Origin: Elgaria multicarinata webbii
Lineage: Eukaryota > Chordata > Lepidosauria > Squamata > Anguidae
DNA: 64,000 nucleotides
Assembly (NCBI RefSeq): GCF_023053635.1
Contig: NC_086183.1
Coordinates: 31,353,501-31,417,500 of the forward strand
Direction of reading: 5' to 3'
Position numbers and translations under genes: made by a program. Numbering within the stretch: position 1 is the stretch's first letter; each line of letters begins with the position of its first letter. The notes below the pieces were generated by a model. The model did not search any database. It saw only the letters and a program-made list of their open reading frames with translations, and was not told where the DNA came from. This document shows positions 46,201 through 53,795 of this stretch, in pieces.

Positions 46201-49200
46201 GACAGTATAATATGGGGATGTATAACCAGAGGGGTTAGCTTATAGAAGGAACTGCAGCTTGGGATGGGGGCAAGTTACGATTCCCCCCACCCCGCTTAGT
46301 TAATATGGACATGCAAGCTCTTTTAGGGTGGATAATATTGAAGCTGATGATCAGGTGCAGGTGGTGGAGCAGGACCGAAGTGAGAAAAAAAAAATACAAT
46401 CTGTGTATGCTCAGAGGCACCCCATCTCCTTCACCTGCCTCTGGTCTGATCCTACTGGCAGCAAAATGAGGCACAGGAGCTTGGCAGCTGCTCAGATTAA
46501 GCCCAAGTGAAGTCCAGTCAAGGGAGAACACATTCCAAGAGAAAGCCCAGGACGAAACACACGAATCCAGGCTTCTAGTCCTAGATTCTCACACTCCTTT
46601 TCCACATCACAAAGCACTAGATCTCAGTTTCTCCCTAGGGCCAGGAAAGACTCTTGCCTGAAAACCTAGCAATACTCGGCTAGAGAGACCAGTGGTCGGA
46701 CTCAGTAGAAGGCGGCTTTCTATGTTCCCATGTACTTCCTCTACAGACGACGACAGTATCATCGATTGCTAAAGTGCCTGAGGTCTGCTAAGCACCTCAG
46801 AATGAATGAAATATATATATATAAAAAGCTCTTGCATGAACACTTACAAATCAATACATGAAACAGAGAGAGAAGAAACCCAGGAGCAGAAAAGGAGATC
46901 TGTCAATGACCGCCTACCCCAGCCTGGGGCCCTCCAGATGTGTTGGACTACAACCCCCAGCATCCCCAGCCAGCCGTGATGAATGCACATTCAAAGCACT
47001 GTTCACAAAAACGCATGATCTTGGTTAAATAAATAAAAGAGGTGGGGAAAGTTTTAAAAATGCAGTACTAAGAACAGAGAGGTTTTCTTCCTAGTTAGAC
47101 AAATGAGCCTGGAATTCCTTCATACCACAATGTTCACATTTGTGCCCTTCACCCACAGCTTGCGCCTGCTCGTACCAGACCTTTCCCCATTCTACCCCAT
47201 GGCATCCTGACCATGGAACAGTGAGTTCCATTTGGGCAGGGCTGTGTTGTTTAAAGATCTAGGCCTCACCAGTGGGCCAAACTCTCTGCAAGTGCCGTAT
47301 GACTAGAGACAGAAAGAACTGGGCATGTTTAGCCTGTAGAAGAGAAGATTAAAGGGAGACGTGATAGCACTCTTCAAATACTTGAAAAGTGGGGGGGGGG
47401 GGGAGTATGAAATTTGAAGAAAAATCCAGATTTTTCCCATCCTCCCCAGCCAAAGGGCAGCTCTAGTTTAAAGGGAATTAACAAAAATCGTTATACCTCC
47501 GTCATTTTTAAAGATAAAGAGATGAAACTTGGCACAATAGCTCTTAGGCAGGGCTTCAGCCACACTGAATTTGATGCATATCCATTGATTTTTAGGAATA
47601 TTTTAAAATTTAAGGTTTTAAAATTATTATTTTTCAAAAACCCATCATTTTAAAAGATAAAGAGATGAATCTTGGCAACATGATAGCTCTTAAGTAGGGC
47701 TTTAGCTATGCCAAATTTGAATCAGTTCCATTCATCCATTGATTTTTAGGATTTTGTTTTAATTTGTGGTTTTAAAATAATTATTTTTTTTAAAAAAAAA
47801 CATTATTTTTTAAAAAACAAAGAGATTAAACTTGGCACCATGATTGCTCTTCAGGAGGACTTTATCCATGCCAAGTTTGAAGCAGATCTGTTCATCTGTT
47901 GATTTTTAGCATTTTTGCTAAAGTTTGAGGTTTTAAAAATATTGTTTTAAAACACCGCTGGAGCCATATCTTTCAAACTCAGGCTGTCAAACCTCCTCTT
48001 TAGGGTCTTACACCTTGAGCAGTGTGAATGGGTGGAGTGGTGTCCACCGCCCACAACACCCACCCTAATGTTAGAGTATAGAAACTTGTGACAGTCATAC
48101 TCAAGTTTTTTTTTAAAAAAAATGAAATTTAAAAATAAAAAAGCCAGCCAGCCGGCTGGCCAGCAACAAACCACACTAACAGCAGCAGCAGCTTGCAAAA
48201 AGTGATGATACTGTCAGAAAATATATTTGAAGGAAGGGGAGAATGTATCACACTGAGTATAGCAAAAGCTTCAAAATACAGCAAAAGGTACAAAAATAGG
48301 AGTGAGTGAAGTTAATTCCAGATACACTGAATGCCCCACTTGTTCTTTATTTCAGTGATTTTAACATTAAGATGTTATGTAGAACAGGTTTGTCTTAATT
48401 GTGTGCTGTAAAATCAGATGTGTGACCAAGGCTATGTTCGGTTGGGCACGCCCCCTTGGTGCTGGACACGCCCCCTGGGGCCGGACATGTTGGTGGGCAC
48501 GCCCCCTTGGTGCTGGACACGCCCCCTGGGGCCGGACATGTTGGTGGGCACGCCCCCTTGGTGCTGGACACGCCCCCTGGGGCCGGACATGTTGGTGGGC
48601 ACGCCCCCTTGGTGCTGGACATGCCCCCTGGGGCCAGACATGTTGGTGGGCACGCCCCCTTGGTGCTGGACATGCCCCCTGGAGCTGGACATGTTGGTGG
48701 GCACGCCCCCTTGGTGCTGGACACGCCCCCTGGGGCTGGACATGTTGGTGGGCACGCCCCCTTGGTGCTGGACACGCCCCCTGGAGCCGGACATGTTGGT
48801 GGGCACGCCCCCTTGGTGCTGGACATGCCCCCTGGGGCCGGACATGTTGGTGGGCACGCCCCCTTGGTGCTGGACACGCCCCCTGGAGCCGGACATGTTG
48901 GTGGGCACGCCCCCTTGGTGCTGGACACGCCCCCTGGAGCCGGACATGTTGGTGGGCACGCCCCCTTGGTGCTGGACACGCCCCCTGGAGCCGGACATGT
49001 TGGTGGCCATGTCCCCTTGAGAGCTGACCATGTTGTCCTCCTTTTTGGTTTCTGAAACATGGTCACCCTACCCTTCCAACTCTAACATTCTATGATTCTA
49101 TGTCCATTGTTTGTAGGTCAGTGAAGACACATGAGCGCAGCTCAAGAAACACCTTTTCCGAGAACAGGATATGCATTTGGGGCTGCAGGGCGGGGCTTGT

Positions 49201-51111
49201 GGTTTGCCTTTCTTGCGCTCGAATTATTTGGCATGCCGGCGATGGTGAAAGAGAACCCGTTCTTCCCTGCTGTCAAAACAGGAAGGGCCCAGAGCTCACT
49301 AGCAAAGCACATGCTAGAAAAGAGCCCCGGAAAGTGACTGCCAGTTCAGAGGACACCGCCGTAAGCAAGATGCAACGACGGTGGCAGCTTCATATCTAGG
49401 TCAGGAGCATCTGTAGCACAGTGGTACAGCACCCACCAGGCACCCACCAGGTCTCAAATGCAACCCTGGGCACCGTGCTTTTAAAAAGGAACGCTCATGC
49501 CTGCCATCGCAAGTTTACAAAAGGGCTGGGCTCTTTGCCTTTGCTCAGTGTAAGGGAAAACAACAGCCAAGCGGCACCTTAAACACTCGCAAATTTATTC
49601 TGGCATGTGGTTTTGTGGACTACAGTCCCCTTCATCAGAAAAGAACTTTAAGAAGCGCCCTGCTGGATCAGACCAAGGGCCCATCTAGTCCAACATTCTG
49701 TTCACACACTGTGAACAGAATGAGCTGTCAATGGGAAATCCACAAGCAGAACATGAGTGCAACAGCACCTTCCCACCCATGTTCCCCAGCAACTGGTATA
49801 CATAGGTATACTGCCTCTGATACTGGAGGTAGCATATAGCCATCAGGACTAGTAGCCATTGATAGTCCAACCCCCTTTTAAAGCCATCCAAATTGGGGAG
49901 CACCGCTACGTCCTTGTTTTACTATACGCACTGTGAAGAAATCCTTCCTTTTATCTGTCCTGAATCTACCACCAGCCAGCTTCATGGGACGGTGTGCATG
50001 TGTGCAAGAATGAGACGCAGACAGACAGACCAACACAGGAAAGCTTGGAGTTGTACATTCACTCTCTCCAGTAGTGCAAAGCACAATCATTGCCTCTCTT
50101 ACACTCTTACTCCCACCAGTCCCTGTCCCCAAATCCCCCAAGCTCATTGGGAGGCTCTGTTAGTCTGGCCTACTTTGCAGGGTTGTTATGAGCAGAGAGG
50201 AACCACATCCTCTGCCCGGATGCCTTGGAAGCAAGGTGCGATGGAAAACTCATTTACATGCAAATAAGAACGTCTCACCTGTTGCTGAGTTCAGAAATGG
50301 GGGGAATATGAAGTTCACAGGAGCCAGGAGATTATAAGGAACAGCTTGGCCAGAGCGGGTGGAGGGAAAGAGCTAACTACCAACCCCTCCAGAAAACCCC
50401 AGCAGACCCGAGGGGGACAGCCAGATGATGGGGGAATTCCACGTGACCTGCAACCCCGGCGCTTCTGTGCTGCTCCACCCCTCTTCCCCTTTCAAGAAGG
50501 AGGAAATGGTATTGAAAAACAACGAATGGATAAGACAGACCTAGGAACTGGCTTTGAAAAGGGTTGTTGTTCTTGGGGATTAGAGAAGGGGAGGTGGTGA
50601 GGAGCGAGAGGGAGAAGCCCTGCACTGGTATGAGGAAGTAGGCACCAGTGGTTCAAGCAAGGAGAATCCAGGGGTACCGGATTTCTGAGTCCTGCCTCTA
50701 AACTGGAGCAGGAAAGTGGGAATTCTAGAATGTCACTAGCACAGGAATGGGGTGGGATGGGGAGACAGGAGCCAAACGTATGGAAGAAAGGAAGCATCAC
50801 CTAATGGTGCAAGTAACGGAAGCTTAACATGGGAAGCTGCTTTATACAGCGTTGATGGAAACAGGTCAGTATTGCTTACGATGCCCCCAACGGAGATCTT
50901 CTTTTCTCTGCGGTACAGGACTAATCCTTAGGCCAGGATAGAACACTCCTCAAGTACCTGAAGTAGCTCACCTGAACGGTCCTCCTGAATGGGGAACTGG
51001 CAGACAGCATCGTTCTGGCTTCCCTCTGTCTGAAGAAAGAGGACCCTGGCACCTGCCACGCTGTTTCTGGCGACAATGAATGTCTGGTCACAGAAAGAGA
51101 AGGAGAGGAGA

Positions 51112-51152
<41 letters not shown>

Positions 51153-52730
51153 TGGTTGGACAATACCATTTCTTATGAAAGAAGGGCCCCCTCCCCTCCG
51201 TTTCCGTTATGGAAAGAGGAACCATTCAAAAATTATTATTTATTTGCCACATTTCTATATTGCTCCATATATACATCTAAACAGATTCCCAAAAATGTCT
51301 GACTTGCAGCGTTTGCAGGCTCTGGACACAGCGGGATGGGGAAAGCCGTATCTGAACAAACCATTCAAACGTTGGCAGGTCTCCGCTACGAAGTACAGGA
51401 AGGACACCCTCCTTTTCCCATCCTTCTGCACTGGCCTTGGTTAAGCTTTAGAAATTTGTTGGCCATTTTTCATAAAAATTGGTGACCCCCATTTTTCTTT
51501 TCATTTAGAAATTTGCTGGCCCCGATTTTTATTTATTTTTTTTAAAAAAAATGCTTTTGTTTTTTAAAAGGACATTTGCTGAATGCTTTTACCCCAGGTG
51601 GTTGTGCTGAGAGCAGCTCCGTAGCTTCCCCTGGTTGATCATCAAGGAGCTCCCAAACACGTCTGGTTATGGAAAGCCGGTCCAGAAGTGTGACGGGACT
51701 CTCCCATTTCCCGTTCGCCAGTGTGTGCTGTGGCCTGTCCGAAAAAAGAGAGAGAGGAGAAACAGAAGGGTTAATGCGAGGAAGGTGTCTCACCCATGCC
51801 GGGTGGTGAAAACAGCTAGAGGCAGTGGGGTGTAGTGGCTAGAGGATCGGACTGGGAGTCGGGAGATCAGGGTTCTAGTCCTCACTCGGCCATGGAAACC
51901 CACTGGGCCAGTCACCGACTCTTAGCCTAACCCACCTCACAGGGTTGTTGTTAGGATAAAGTGGAGAGGAGGAGGATTATGTATGCCGCCTTGGATTCCT
52001 TGCAGGGAAAAAGGCAGGATATAAACGCAATAATAAATAAATAAAAATAAAATGTTTCCTGGTCCATGAGAAAACAGGATGGTCTTTGGGGTTGCCAGTC
52101 TATTTTTACTGCCCTCCGCCTTTCTCTTTTTTAAAGTCAGGGTGCAGAATCTCAGGCACAAGGGGGCCAAATCTGCCCCATGGAGGTTTCCCAGAGAGCC
52201 GCCCCCTTCTCCCCCTTTTCCCTGATCCCCGATCATTTGGAGATTTCACAGCTTTTGTGCAGCTTTTCCTCATTCTAAAAGGCTGAATTGCCTCTTGTAT
52301 AGGGTGACCATATGGAAAGGAGGACTGGCCTCTTGCAATTTGACTGGTTGTGATGAAGAGGGAAGGTCACCAGGTGCTGCATGCAAGGTTTTTAATCTTT
52401 GTGAACAGTCCTTTGAGCTTTGGCCATGGGATGGTACAGAAATGTAACAACAACAAAATGAAGAATAGGAATAAGGATAAGAATGAGGTATTTTAGCCTG
52501 AGACTCAGTGACTAGCTTAAAGTCACCCAATGATTTTCATGGCCATGTGGAGTCTAGAAACTGGGTCTCCCGAGTCACACTCTAACCACTACACCACACA
52601 GCCTCCTCCTACAGGGAGGTTGGCAGATCAGCTCCCCCTCTCTGCACAGAGATGAAACCTCACTGCTTACTTACCCAGGCAGCTCCATTTCCACAGGGCC
52701 CTTACTGGCACGGGAGACGACCTCAGACAT
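30850..52730 (-). CDS. RINL: RINL, Ras and Rab interactor-like (whole gene, 11 coding exons)
   Basis: Predicted guanine-nucleotide exchange factor of the RIN family, acting on Rab5-type GTPases at early endosomes. The eleven exons below join in phase to 2,469 nt (822 residues plus stop), with a GT-AG intron at every junction. Order of parts: SH2-like domain (about residues 30-157), acidic and serine-rich linker (159-390), RIN-homology helices (about 390-485), VPS9 catalytic domain (about 496-690), Ras-association-like domain (702-790) and a proline-rich tail. The name rests on SIRT2 lying directly upstream on the same strand, as I recall for human RINL; RIN1 has other neighbours. Human RINL is shorter (about 566 residues as I remember), so the full RIN layout here is notable. 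Introns are loaded with transposons, but no coding exon is disrupted. The 5' UTR and promoter are not firmly placed. Confidence 0.9.
31530..31668. mobile_element. Fold-back of the AACCTGGTGCCCTC family in a RINL intron
   Basis: CCCCAACCTAGTGCTCCACC at the left, GAGGGCACCAGGTTGAGGAAG at the right, meeting near CAGCCTCAGTTAGCATGGTC. Confidence 0.75.
31790..32078. mobile_element. hAT-type MITE, TAGGGTGACC family, 289 bp
   Basis: Both ends read TAGGGTGACC or a close variant. A perfect 8-bp duplication CTGTTTTC flanks it (31782-31789 and 32079-32086). The halves are inverted copies with AAAGGAGGACAGGGCTCCTG. It is in the last RINL intron, 54 bp past exon 10. Confidence 0.88.
32132..32307 (-). CDS. 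RINL: RINL coding exon 10 (end of VPS9, His run)
   Basis: 176 bp, phase 1 to phase 0; acceptor TATGCCAAAG, donor CACAG-GTAAAG. It encodes [20 protein letters not shown] and then [23 protein letters not shown] carries the conserved Tyr (645) and Thr (648) of VPS9 domains. After HRRRTI there are six consecutive histidines, where RIN2 has unrelated residues. The frame remains open well into the following intron. Confidence 0.95.
32395..32640. mobile_element. Fold-back MITE, CAGTGGAGG family
   Basis: CAGTGGAGGCTGGTGGCTCC at about 32451 is mirrored by CTCCACTG near 32620; arms of about 80 bp. A related piece is at 140-375. Confidence 0.7.
33135..33604 (-). pseudogene. hAT transposase remnant (zinc finger joined to dimerisation domain)
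   Basis: Two open blocks overlap in different frames. The first (to 33329) holds RSFSKDWFY...NGE...[21 protein letters not shown], a TTF-type zinc-finger signature. The second (33464-33135) holds [20 protein letters not shown], then [17 protein letters not shown], the hAT C-terminal dimerisation motif. The DDE core between them has been deleted, so the element cannot move by itself. Confidence 0.85.
33607..34132 (-). mobile_element. L2 LINE 3' fragment inside the hAT
   Basis: Minus strand ends CCGCCCAATA...TACAATAAATAAATAAA-type tail. It encodes the L2 C-terminus ([58 protein letters not shown]). The coding part is open, so it is a fairly young, 5'-truncated insert. Confidence 0.9.
34331..34875. 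mobile_element. GC-rich fold-back element, 545 bp
   Basis: The two halves are near-complete inverted copies of about 250 bp. They run from GGGCCCTTCCACACGTCGTC inward to GACGTCCT, then Arg/Ser-coding-like GC-rich sequence meeting near 34600. The ends match those of the element at 37621-38004 over about 100 bp (CACACGTCGT, CGACCCCAGTGC, AACTT). No transposase is encoded; it is presumably a non-autonomous DNA element. Its insertion splits the hAT N-terminal region. Confidence 0.85.
35043..35822. repeat. Inverted repeat whose loop took a hAT insertion
   Basis: About 65-75-bp arms at 35043-35105 and 35752-35822 are inverted copies (GGCTGCATTTCCTCCCAAA against its complement). Without the 625-bp insert they would form a hairpin with a loop of roughly 10 bases. 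Confidence 0.75.
35119..35743. mobile_element. hAT non-autonomous element (SPIN/Charlie-like ends), 625 bp
   Basis: Ends are CAGAGCTTTCCAAACGGTGT and, complemented, CAGAGCTTTCCAAACTTTTC. Flanking 8-mers ATTTAGAA (35111-35118) and ACTTAGAA (35744-35751) differ at one base, fitting an 8-bp hAT target duplication. The subterminal TGTGTCGCGACAC resembles the GTCGCGAC motif of SPIN-type hATs. No coding capacity. It contains CpG-rich sequence unlike its surroundings. Confidence 0.8.
36179..36307 (-). CDS. RINL: RINL coding exon 9 (VPS9 catalytic loop)
   Basis: 129 bp, phase 1 to phase 1; acceptor TTTTTGGAAG, donor GAAG-GTAACG. It encodes [20 protein letters not shown] and then [15 protein letters not shown]. 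The ADDFLP motif holds the Asp (605) and Pro (609) that correspond to the catalytic Asp and Pro of Rabex-5-type VPS9 domains. Both are intact, so exchange activity is expected. The hAT element in the next intron starts about 150 bp beyond the donor. Confidence 0.95.
36637..36953 (-). mobile_element. Sauria-type SINE, full length
   Basis: Minus strand starts CGTGTGGCGCAGAGCGGTAA (A-box) with GAGTTCGATCCC as B-box, and ends in a (CCTTT)n tail. In a RINL intron. Confidence 0.87.
37621..38004. mobile_element. GC-rich fold-back element, 384 bp
   Basis: Inverted arms start GGGGGAATCCACACGTCGTT and run through AAGCGACCCCAGTGCGG, TAACTTGCCTTTTGAAGAG and ACGTC. The arms are about 110 bp almost perfectly paired, with a GC-rich middle. 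It is a relative of the element at 34331. It lies in the RINL intron between exons 8 and 9. Confidence 0.85.
38025..38345 (-). mobile_element. Worn L2 fragment
   Basis: ATTTCTATTCTACCCCATAG and AGGCCCTCGGAGGAGGACCT are degraded L2 complement. Smaller L2 tails on this strand: 37066-37205, 43805-43860, 51238-51290, 61232-61320, 63925-64000. Confidence 0.65.
38375..38497 (+). mobile_element. CR1 3' end
   Basis: TTGCAGCTGGACAGCCATCT to CAACTCTACTATTCTGTGAT. RINL intron. Confidence 0.85.
38683..38997 (-). CDS. RINL: RINL coding exon 8 (first half of VPS9)
   Basis: 315 bp, phase 1 to phase 1; acceptor TTCCCATTAG, donor ACAG-GTACGG. It encodes [20 protein letters not shown] followed by a long helical block ending [21 protein letters not shown] and the later [20 protein letters not shown] are diagnostic of RIN VPS9 domains (RIN2 has ALHKCLLKPL and KMYSPEKKVMLLLRVCKLIY). 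Confidence 0.95.
39675..39795. mobile_element. Fold-back of the AACCTGGTGCCCTC family
   Basis: GGGCCTCCAGATGTTGTTGG mirrored by CATCAACTGGAGGGCC; a RINL intron. Confidence 0.65.
39800..42230. other. RINL intron, mostly unassigned
   Basis: Between exons 7 and 8. Apart from the AT-rich repeat at 40010 I see nothing definite. Confidence 0.5.
40010..40345. repeat. AT-rich dispersed repeat candidate
   Basis: Repeated TACACATTTTTGTACGCAT- and GCATTTTTGCCTTATACATT-like blocks. No coding or tRNA features. It looks like a dispersed element, but I cannot name it. Confidence 0.35.
42230..42300 (-). repeat. tRNA-like fragment
   Basis: On the minus strand this contains GTTCAAATCC, a B-box-like motif, followed by a run of T. 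It is not a full tRNA and is probably a SINE or tRNA-pseudogene remnant. It sits 60 bp from the X-box array. Confidence 0.3.
42362..42603. promoter_or_regulatory. Degenerate 46-bp tandem array with four RFX X-boxes and CCAAT motifs
   Basis: Four palindromic X-box motifs lie at 42362-42374 (GTTGCCTAGCAAC), 42454-42466 (GTTGCTTAGCAAC), 42500-42512 (GTTGCCTAGCAGC) and 42591-42603 (GTTGCCCAGCAAC). Start-to-start spacing is 92, 46 and 91 bp, so the motifs sit on a 46-bp period with two units having lost the X-box. Two X-boxes are followed by CCAATAGGTGG, an NF-Y-like CCAAT box; the other units have CAATAGGG or CAGTAGGG. The X-box is the site of RFX factors, and X-box plus CCAAT is the layout of MHC class II promoters. 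It lies in the RINL intron 68 bp past the exon 7 donor. Function is inferred from motifs only. Confidence 0.55.
42671..43327 (-). CDS. RINL: RINL coding exon 7 (linker and RIN-homology region)
   Basis: 657 bp, phase 1 to phase 1; acceptor CAACCCCCAG, donor CTGG-GTATGG. Residues 277-390 are Ser/Pro-rich, with a PPIPELDSL stretch and a basic patch (QRRQRRSS). From about residue 394 it reads [20 protein letters not shown], then [30 protein letters not shown] and [16 protein letters not shown], which is the helical RIN-homology domain that packs against VPS9. The open frame continues 22 codons past the donor, but the next exon fits only the GTATGG donor. Confidence 0.93.
44202..44555 (-). CDS. 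RINL: RINL coding exon 6 (linker)
   Basis: 354 bp, phase 1 to phase 1, acceptor CATTGGCAG, donor CCA-GTAAGT. It opens with [12 protein letters not shown], the counterpart of NFWSS in RIN2, then [19 protein letters not shown], a short block seen in RIN proteins after SH2. The remainder is acidic and Ser/Gly-rich ([11 protein letters not shown]) and probably disordered. Confidence 0.9.
45063..45151 (-). CDS. RINL: RINL coding exon 5 (end of SH2)
   Basis: 89 bp, phase 2 to phase 1, acceptor CTCTTCCAG, donor GA-GTGAGT. It encodes [20 protein letters not shown] followed by [10 protein letters not shown]. RDxLPxxLKxP is a signature of RIN family SH2 C-termini. Confidence 0.93.
45264..45604. mobile_element. 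MITE with GGGCTTCT...ACAC ends, 341 bp
   Basis: Left GGGGCTTCTGCACACCAGGC and right complement GGGCTTCTCTACACAAGGCT are inverted. Internal CTGGAGGTTGA...GTAAAGGACCCACAA is shared, inverted, with 25330-25380. It is in a RINL intron. Confidence 0.65.
46111..46183 (-). CDS. RINL: RINL coding exon 4 (SH2, YLEGS strand)
   Basis: 73 bp, phase 1 to phase 2, acceptor CTTTCCCACAG, donor CAG-GTGAGT. It encodes [20 protein letters not shown] and HIVS, matching the FSLEGSGISFADLFRLIAF segment of RIN2 in both position and pattern. Confidence 0.92.
46630..46740 (+). mobile_element. tRNA-derived SINE, 3' part
   Basis: GACTCTTGCCTGAAAACC, CAGTGGTCGGACTCAGTAGA, TTTCTATGTTCC. Other worn pieces lie at 30010-30080, 39450-39512, 45605-45660 and 50825-50935. 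Confidence 0.55.
46915..46985. mobile_element. Half copy of the AACCTGGTGCCCTC fold-back
   Basis: CCCAGCCTGGGGCCCTCCAG then TGTTGGACTACAACCCCCAG. Other half copies lie near 4088-4145, 4617-4663, 17785-17838, 37515-37572 and 53018-53090. Confidence 0.6.
47295..47392 (+). mobile_element. CR1 internal piece
   Basis: GAACTGGGCATGTTTAGCCT to GCACTCTTCAAATACTTGAA, then cut off at a G run next to the tandem repeat. Confidence 0.75.
47460..47985. repeat. Diverged ~150-bp tandem repeat (three units)
   Basis: Units begin at AAAGAGATGAAACTTGGCAC-like motifs near 47516, 47661 and 47819. Each carries TAGCTCTT, then a C(C/A)AAGTTTGA-like block and CCATTGATTTTTAG. Spacing is about 145-158 bp. A lone unit lies at 23225-23345, so this is a dispersed satellite-like family. 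Confidence 0.75.
48448..49012. repeat. 51-bp GC-rich minisatellite, 11 copies, in a RINL intron
   Basis: Eleven head-to-tail 51-bp units with few differences between units. Variation is concentrated at ACACG/ACATG and at GGGGCC/GGAGCC/GGAGCT. Each unit has two CACGCCCCC-type boxes, one of which is sometimes CATGCCCCC; these are KLF/Sp-like GGGGGCGTG on the other strand. Because 51 is a multiple of 3, several frames on both strands stay open, which makes false proteins. The close similarity of units suggests recent expansion, and length variation between individuals is likely. A CR1 tail and a TAGGGTGACC-type element end follow it directly. Confidence 0.95.
49642..49990 (-). mobile_element. 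CR1 3' fragment, GATGTTCTT type
   Basis: CTGCTGGATCAGACCAAGGG, CTTCCCACCCATGTTCCCCA, ACCAGCCAGCTTCATGGG. In the largest RINL intron. Confidence 0.85.
50972..51083 (-). CDS. RINL: RINL coding exon 3 (SH2 FLVR strand, arginine absent)
   Basis: 112 bp, phase 0 to phase 1, acceptor CTGTGACCAG, donor CAG-GTGAGC. It begins [11 protein letters not shown], which aligns with the FLVR strand of RIN family SH2 domains (for example TFLVRRS in RIN2). The phosphotyrosine-binding arginine is therefore alanine (residue 71, codon GCC), followed by an arginine one place later. The rest (residues 78-103) is the core SH2 sheet, with VLFLQTEG matching VLCLRLP in RIN2. Confidence 0.9.
51116..51149. repeat. (AG)n microsatellite at a RINL acceptor
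   Basis: About 17 AG units, 33 bases upstream of the exon 3 acceptor in the gene's direction. There it reads as a (CT)n pyrimidine tract. Confidence 0.95.
51593..51734 (-). CDS. RINL: RINL coding exon 2 (start of SH2)
   Basis: Acceptor GACAG, donor GGG-GTAAAA, 142 bp, entering in phase 2 and leaving in phase 0. It encodes residues 19-66. The stretch [20 protein letters not shown] resembles the start of the SH2 region in RIN1 and RIN2, where a leucine-rich helix and a WxxL motif precede the FLVR strand. The acceptor has a good pyrimidine tract (CTCTCTTTTTTC). Confidence 0.88.
51815..52055 (+). mobile_element. MIR-like SINE in RINL intron 1
   Basis: A-box GTGTAGTGGCTAGAGG, B-box GGGTTCTAGTCC, CTCACAGGGTTGTTGTTAGG, tail ATAAACGCAATAATAAATAA. 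Confidence 0.78.
52302..52390. mobile_element. TAGGGTGACC-family MITE, one half
   Basis: Starts TAGGGTGACCATATGGAAAG and then AGGAGGACTGG; the other half is missing and an L2-like tail follows. Confidence 0.7.
52675..52730 (-). CDS. RINL: RINL coding exon 1 (start codon)
   Basis: Starts at ATG 52730-52728 and reads [18 protein letters not shown] plus two bases of a Gly codon. It ends at a strong donor (GG then GTAAGT) in phase 2 and joins exon 2 in frame. This ATG is preferred because it is the first one in frame with the SH2 exons. Further 5' non-coding sequence is likely, since the bases just upstream (CACTTAG before GTATGAAAG) could be a splice acceptor. Confidence 0.8.
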
Positions 52731-53344
52731 CTTTCATACCTAAGTGTCCACACAGCGGATCAGTCTTCACATGTCCCACGTCCATCGATCATGCTTTCTT
52801 TTTGGTTCTGAATGGATTCATGTAAGAGGACAACAAGTTAGACGAGGGGTGGAGAACTTTTCATTGGCAGGACTAAACTGTATTTCGGAGAAGCTCTCTA
52901 GTCCCCCATCCCAGGGATAGGTGAAGCTGAAGGCAAAACAGGGAGGACCAAAAATACCAGAATATTTTAAAGCTTTGACTACTTGTATCTAAGCCTTAGG
53001 AGAGGCATGGCGTGTTGAACCGCAACTCCCAGAATCCCCCAGCCAGTTGCAGTCCAACACACCTGGAGTGTGTAGGGGTTGGGGAGAAACCATTGAAGGG
53101 AGGGGGCAAAGGAAGGGTCTTATTATTATTATTATTTATTTATATTGCACCATCAATGTACATGGTGCTGTACAGAGTAAAACAGTAAATAGCAAGACCC
53201 TGCCGCATAGGCTTACATTCTATGGTCTGTAGCCATCTAGGAAACCCTGAAGATCCTGATCGGATCGGAGCCCCTAGTCTGATGGGTTTGGCCTCGGTTC
53301 TACACATCTGAGTTAGATAGATCACGGGCAAGAGAGTAACAGCA

Positions 53345-53795
53345 GGTCTATTTCTGATTATGACCTATAAAGCTCTATATGGCTCGGGTCCAGGTTATTT
53401 GAAAGACTGTATTCTCCCTTATGAGCCTGACCATGCTTTGAGATCTTCTGAAGAAGCCCTTCTTTCAGTCCCACCTTCTTCACAGGCACGCTTGCTGGGA
53501 ACATGGGAGAGGGCCTTCTTGGTGGCTGCTCCAGTGCTCTGGAACTCTCTTCCCGGGGAAGCTAGGCTGGCTCCCTCCTTGATGGGCTTTCGGAAGCAGG
53601 CGAAAACTTTTTTGTTCCAGCAGGCCTTTGGGGAATAATCTGGCCCTCCAACTGTGTTAATGTCTTATAATTTTGTTGCGTATTTTAAACTTTTATTTAT
53701 TTTTACAATGTATGTTTTAAACTTTGTAAGGTTGCCTTGAGGCCCTGTATTGGGCAAAAGGCGGGATACAATTAAACATCATCATCATATTTCGC
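53345..53795 (+). mobile_element. L2 LINE 3' fragment
   Basis: MTYKALYGSGPGYLKDCILP, ALLSVPPSSQARLLGTWERA, FRKQAKTFLFQQAF; tail GGCGGGATACAATTAAACATC. Open over its coding part. Confidence 0.88.

Noticed and set aside
48395-49066. Five overlapping open frames of about 200 codons on both strands
   Set aside because: They come from a 51-bp repeat; a unit length divisible by three keeps several frames open. No start context, splice or homology support.
30850-52730. RIN1, RIN2 or RIN3 as the identity of the gene
   Set aside because: SIRT2 directly upstream on the same strand fits RINL; RIN1 lies near BRMS1 in mammals. Protein similarity alone would not decide.
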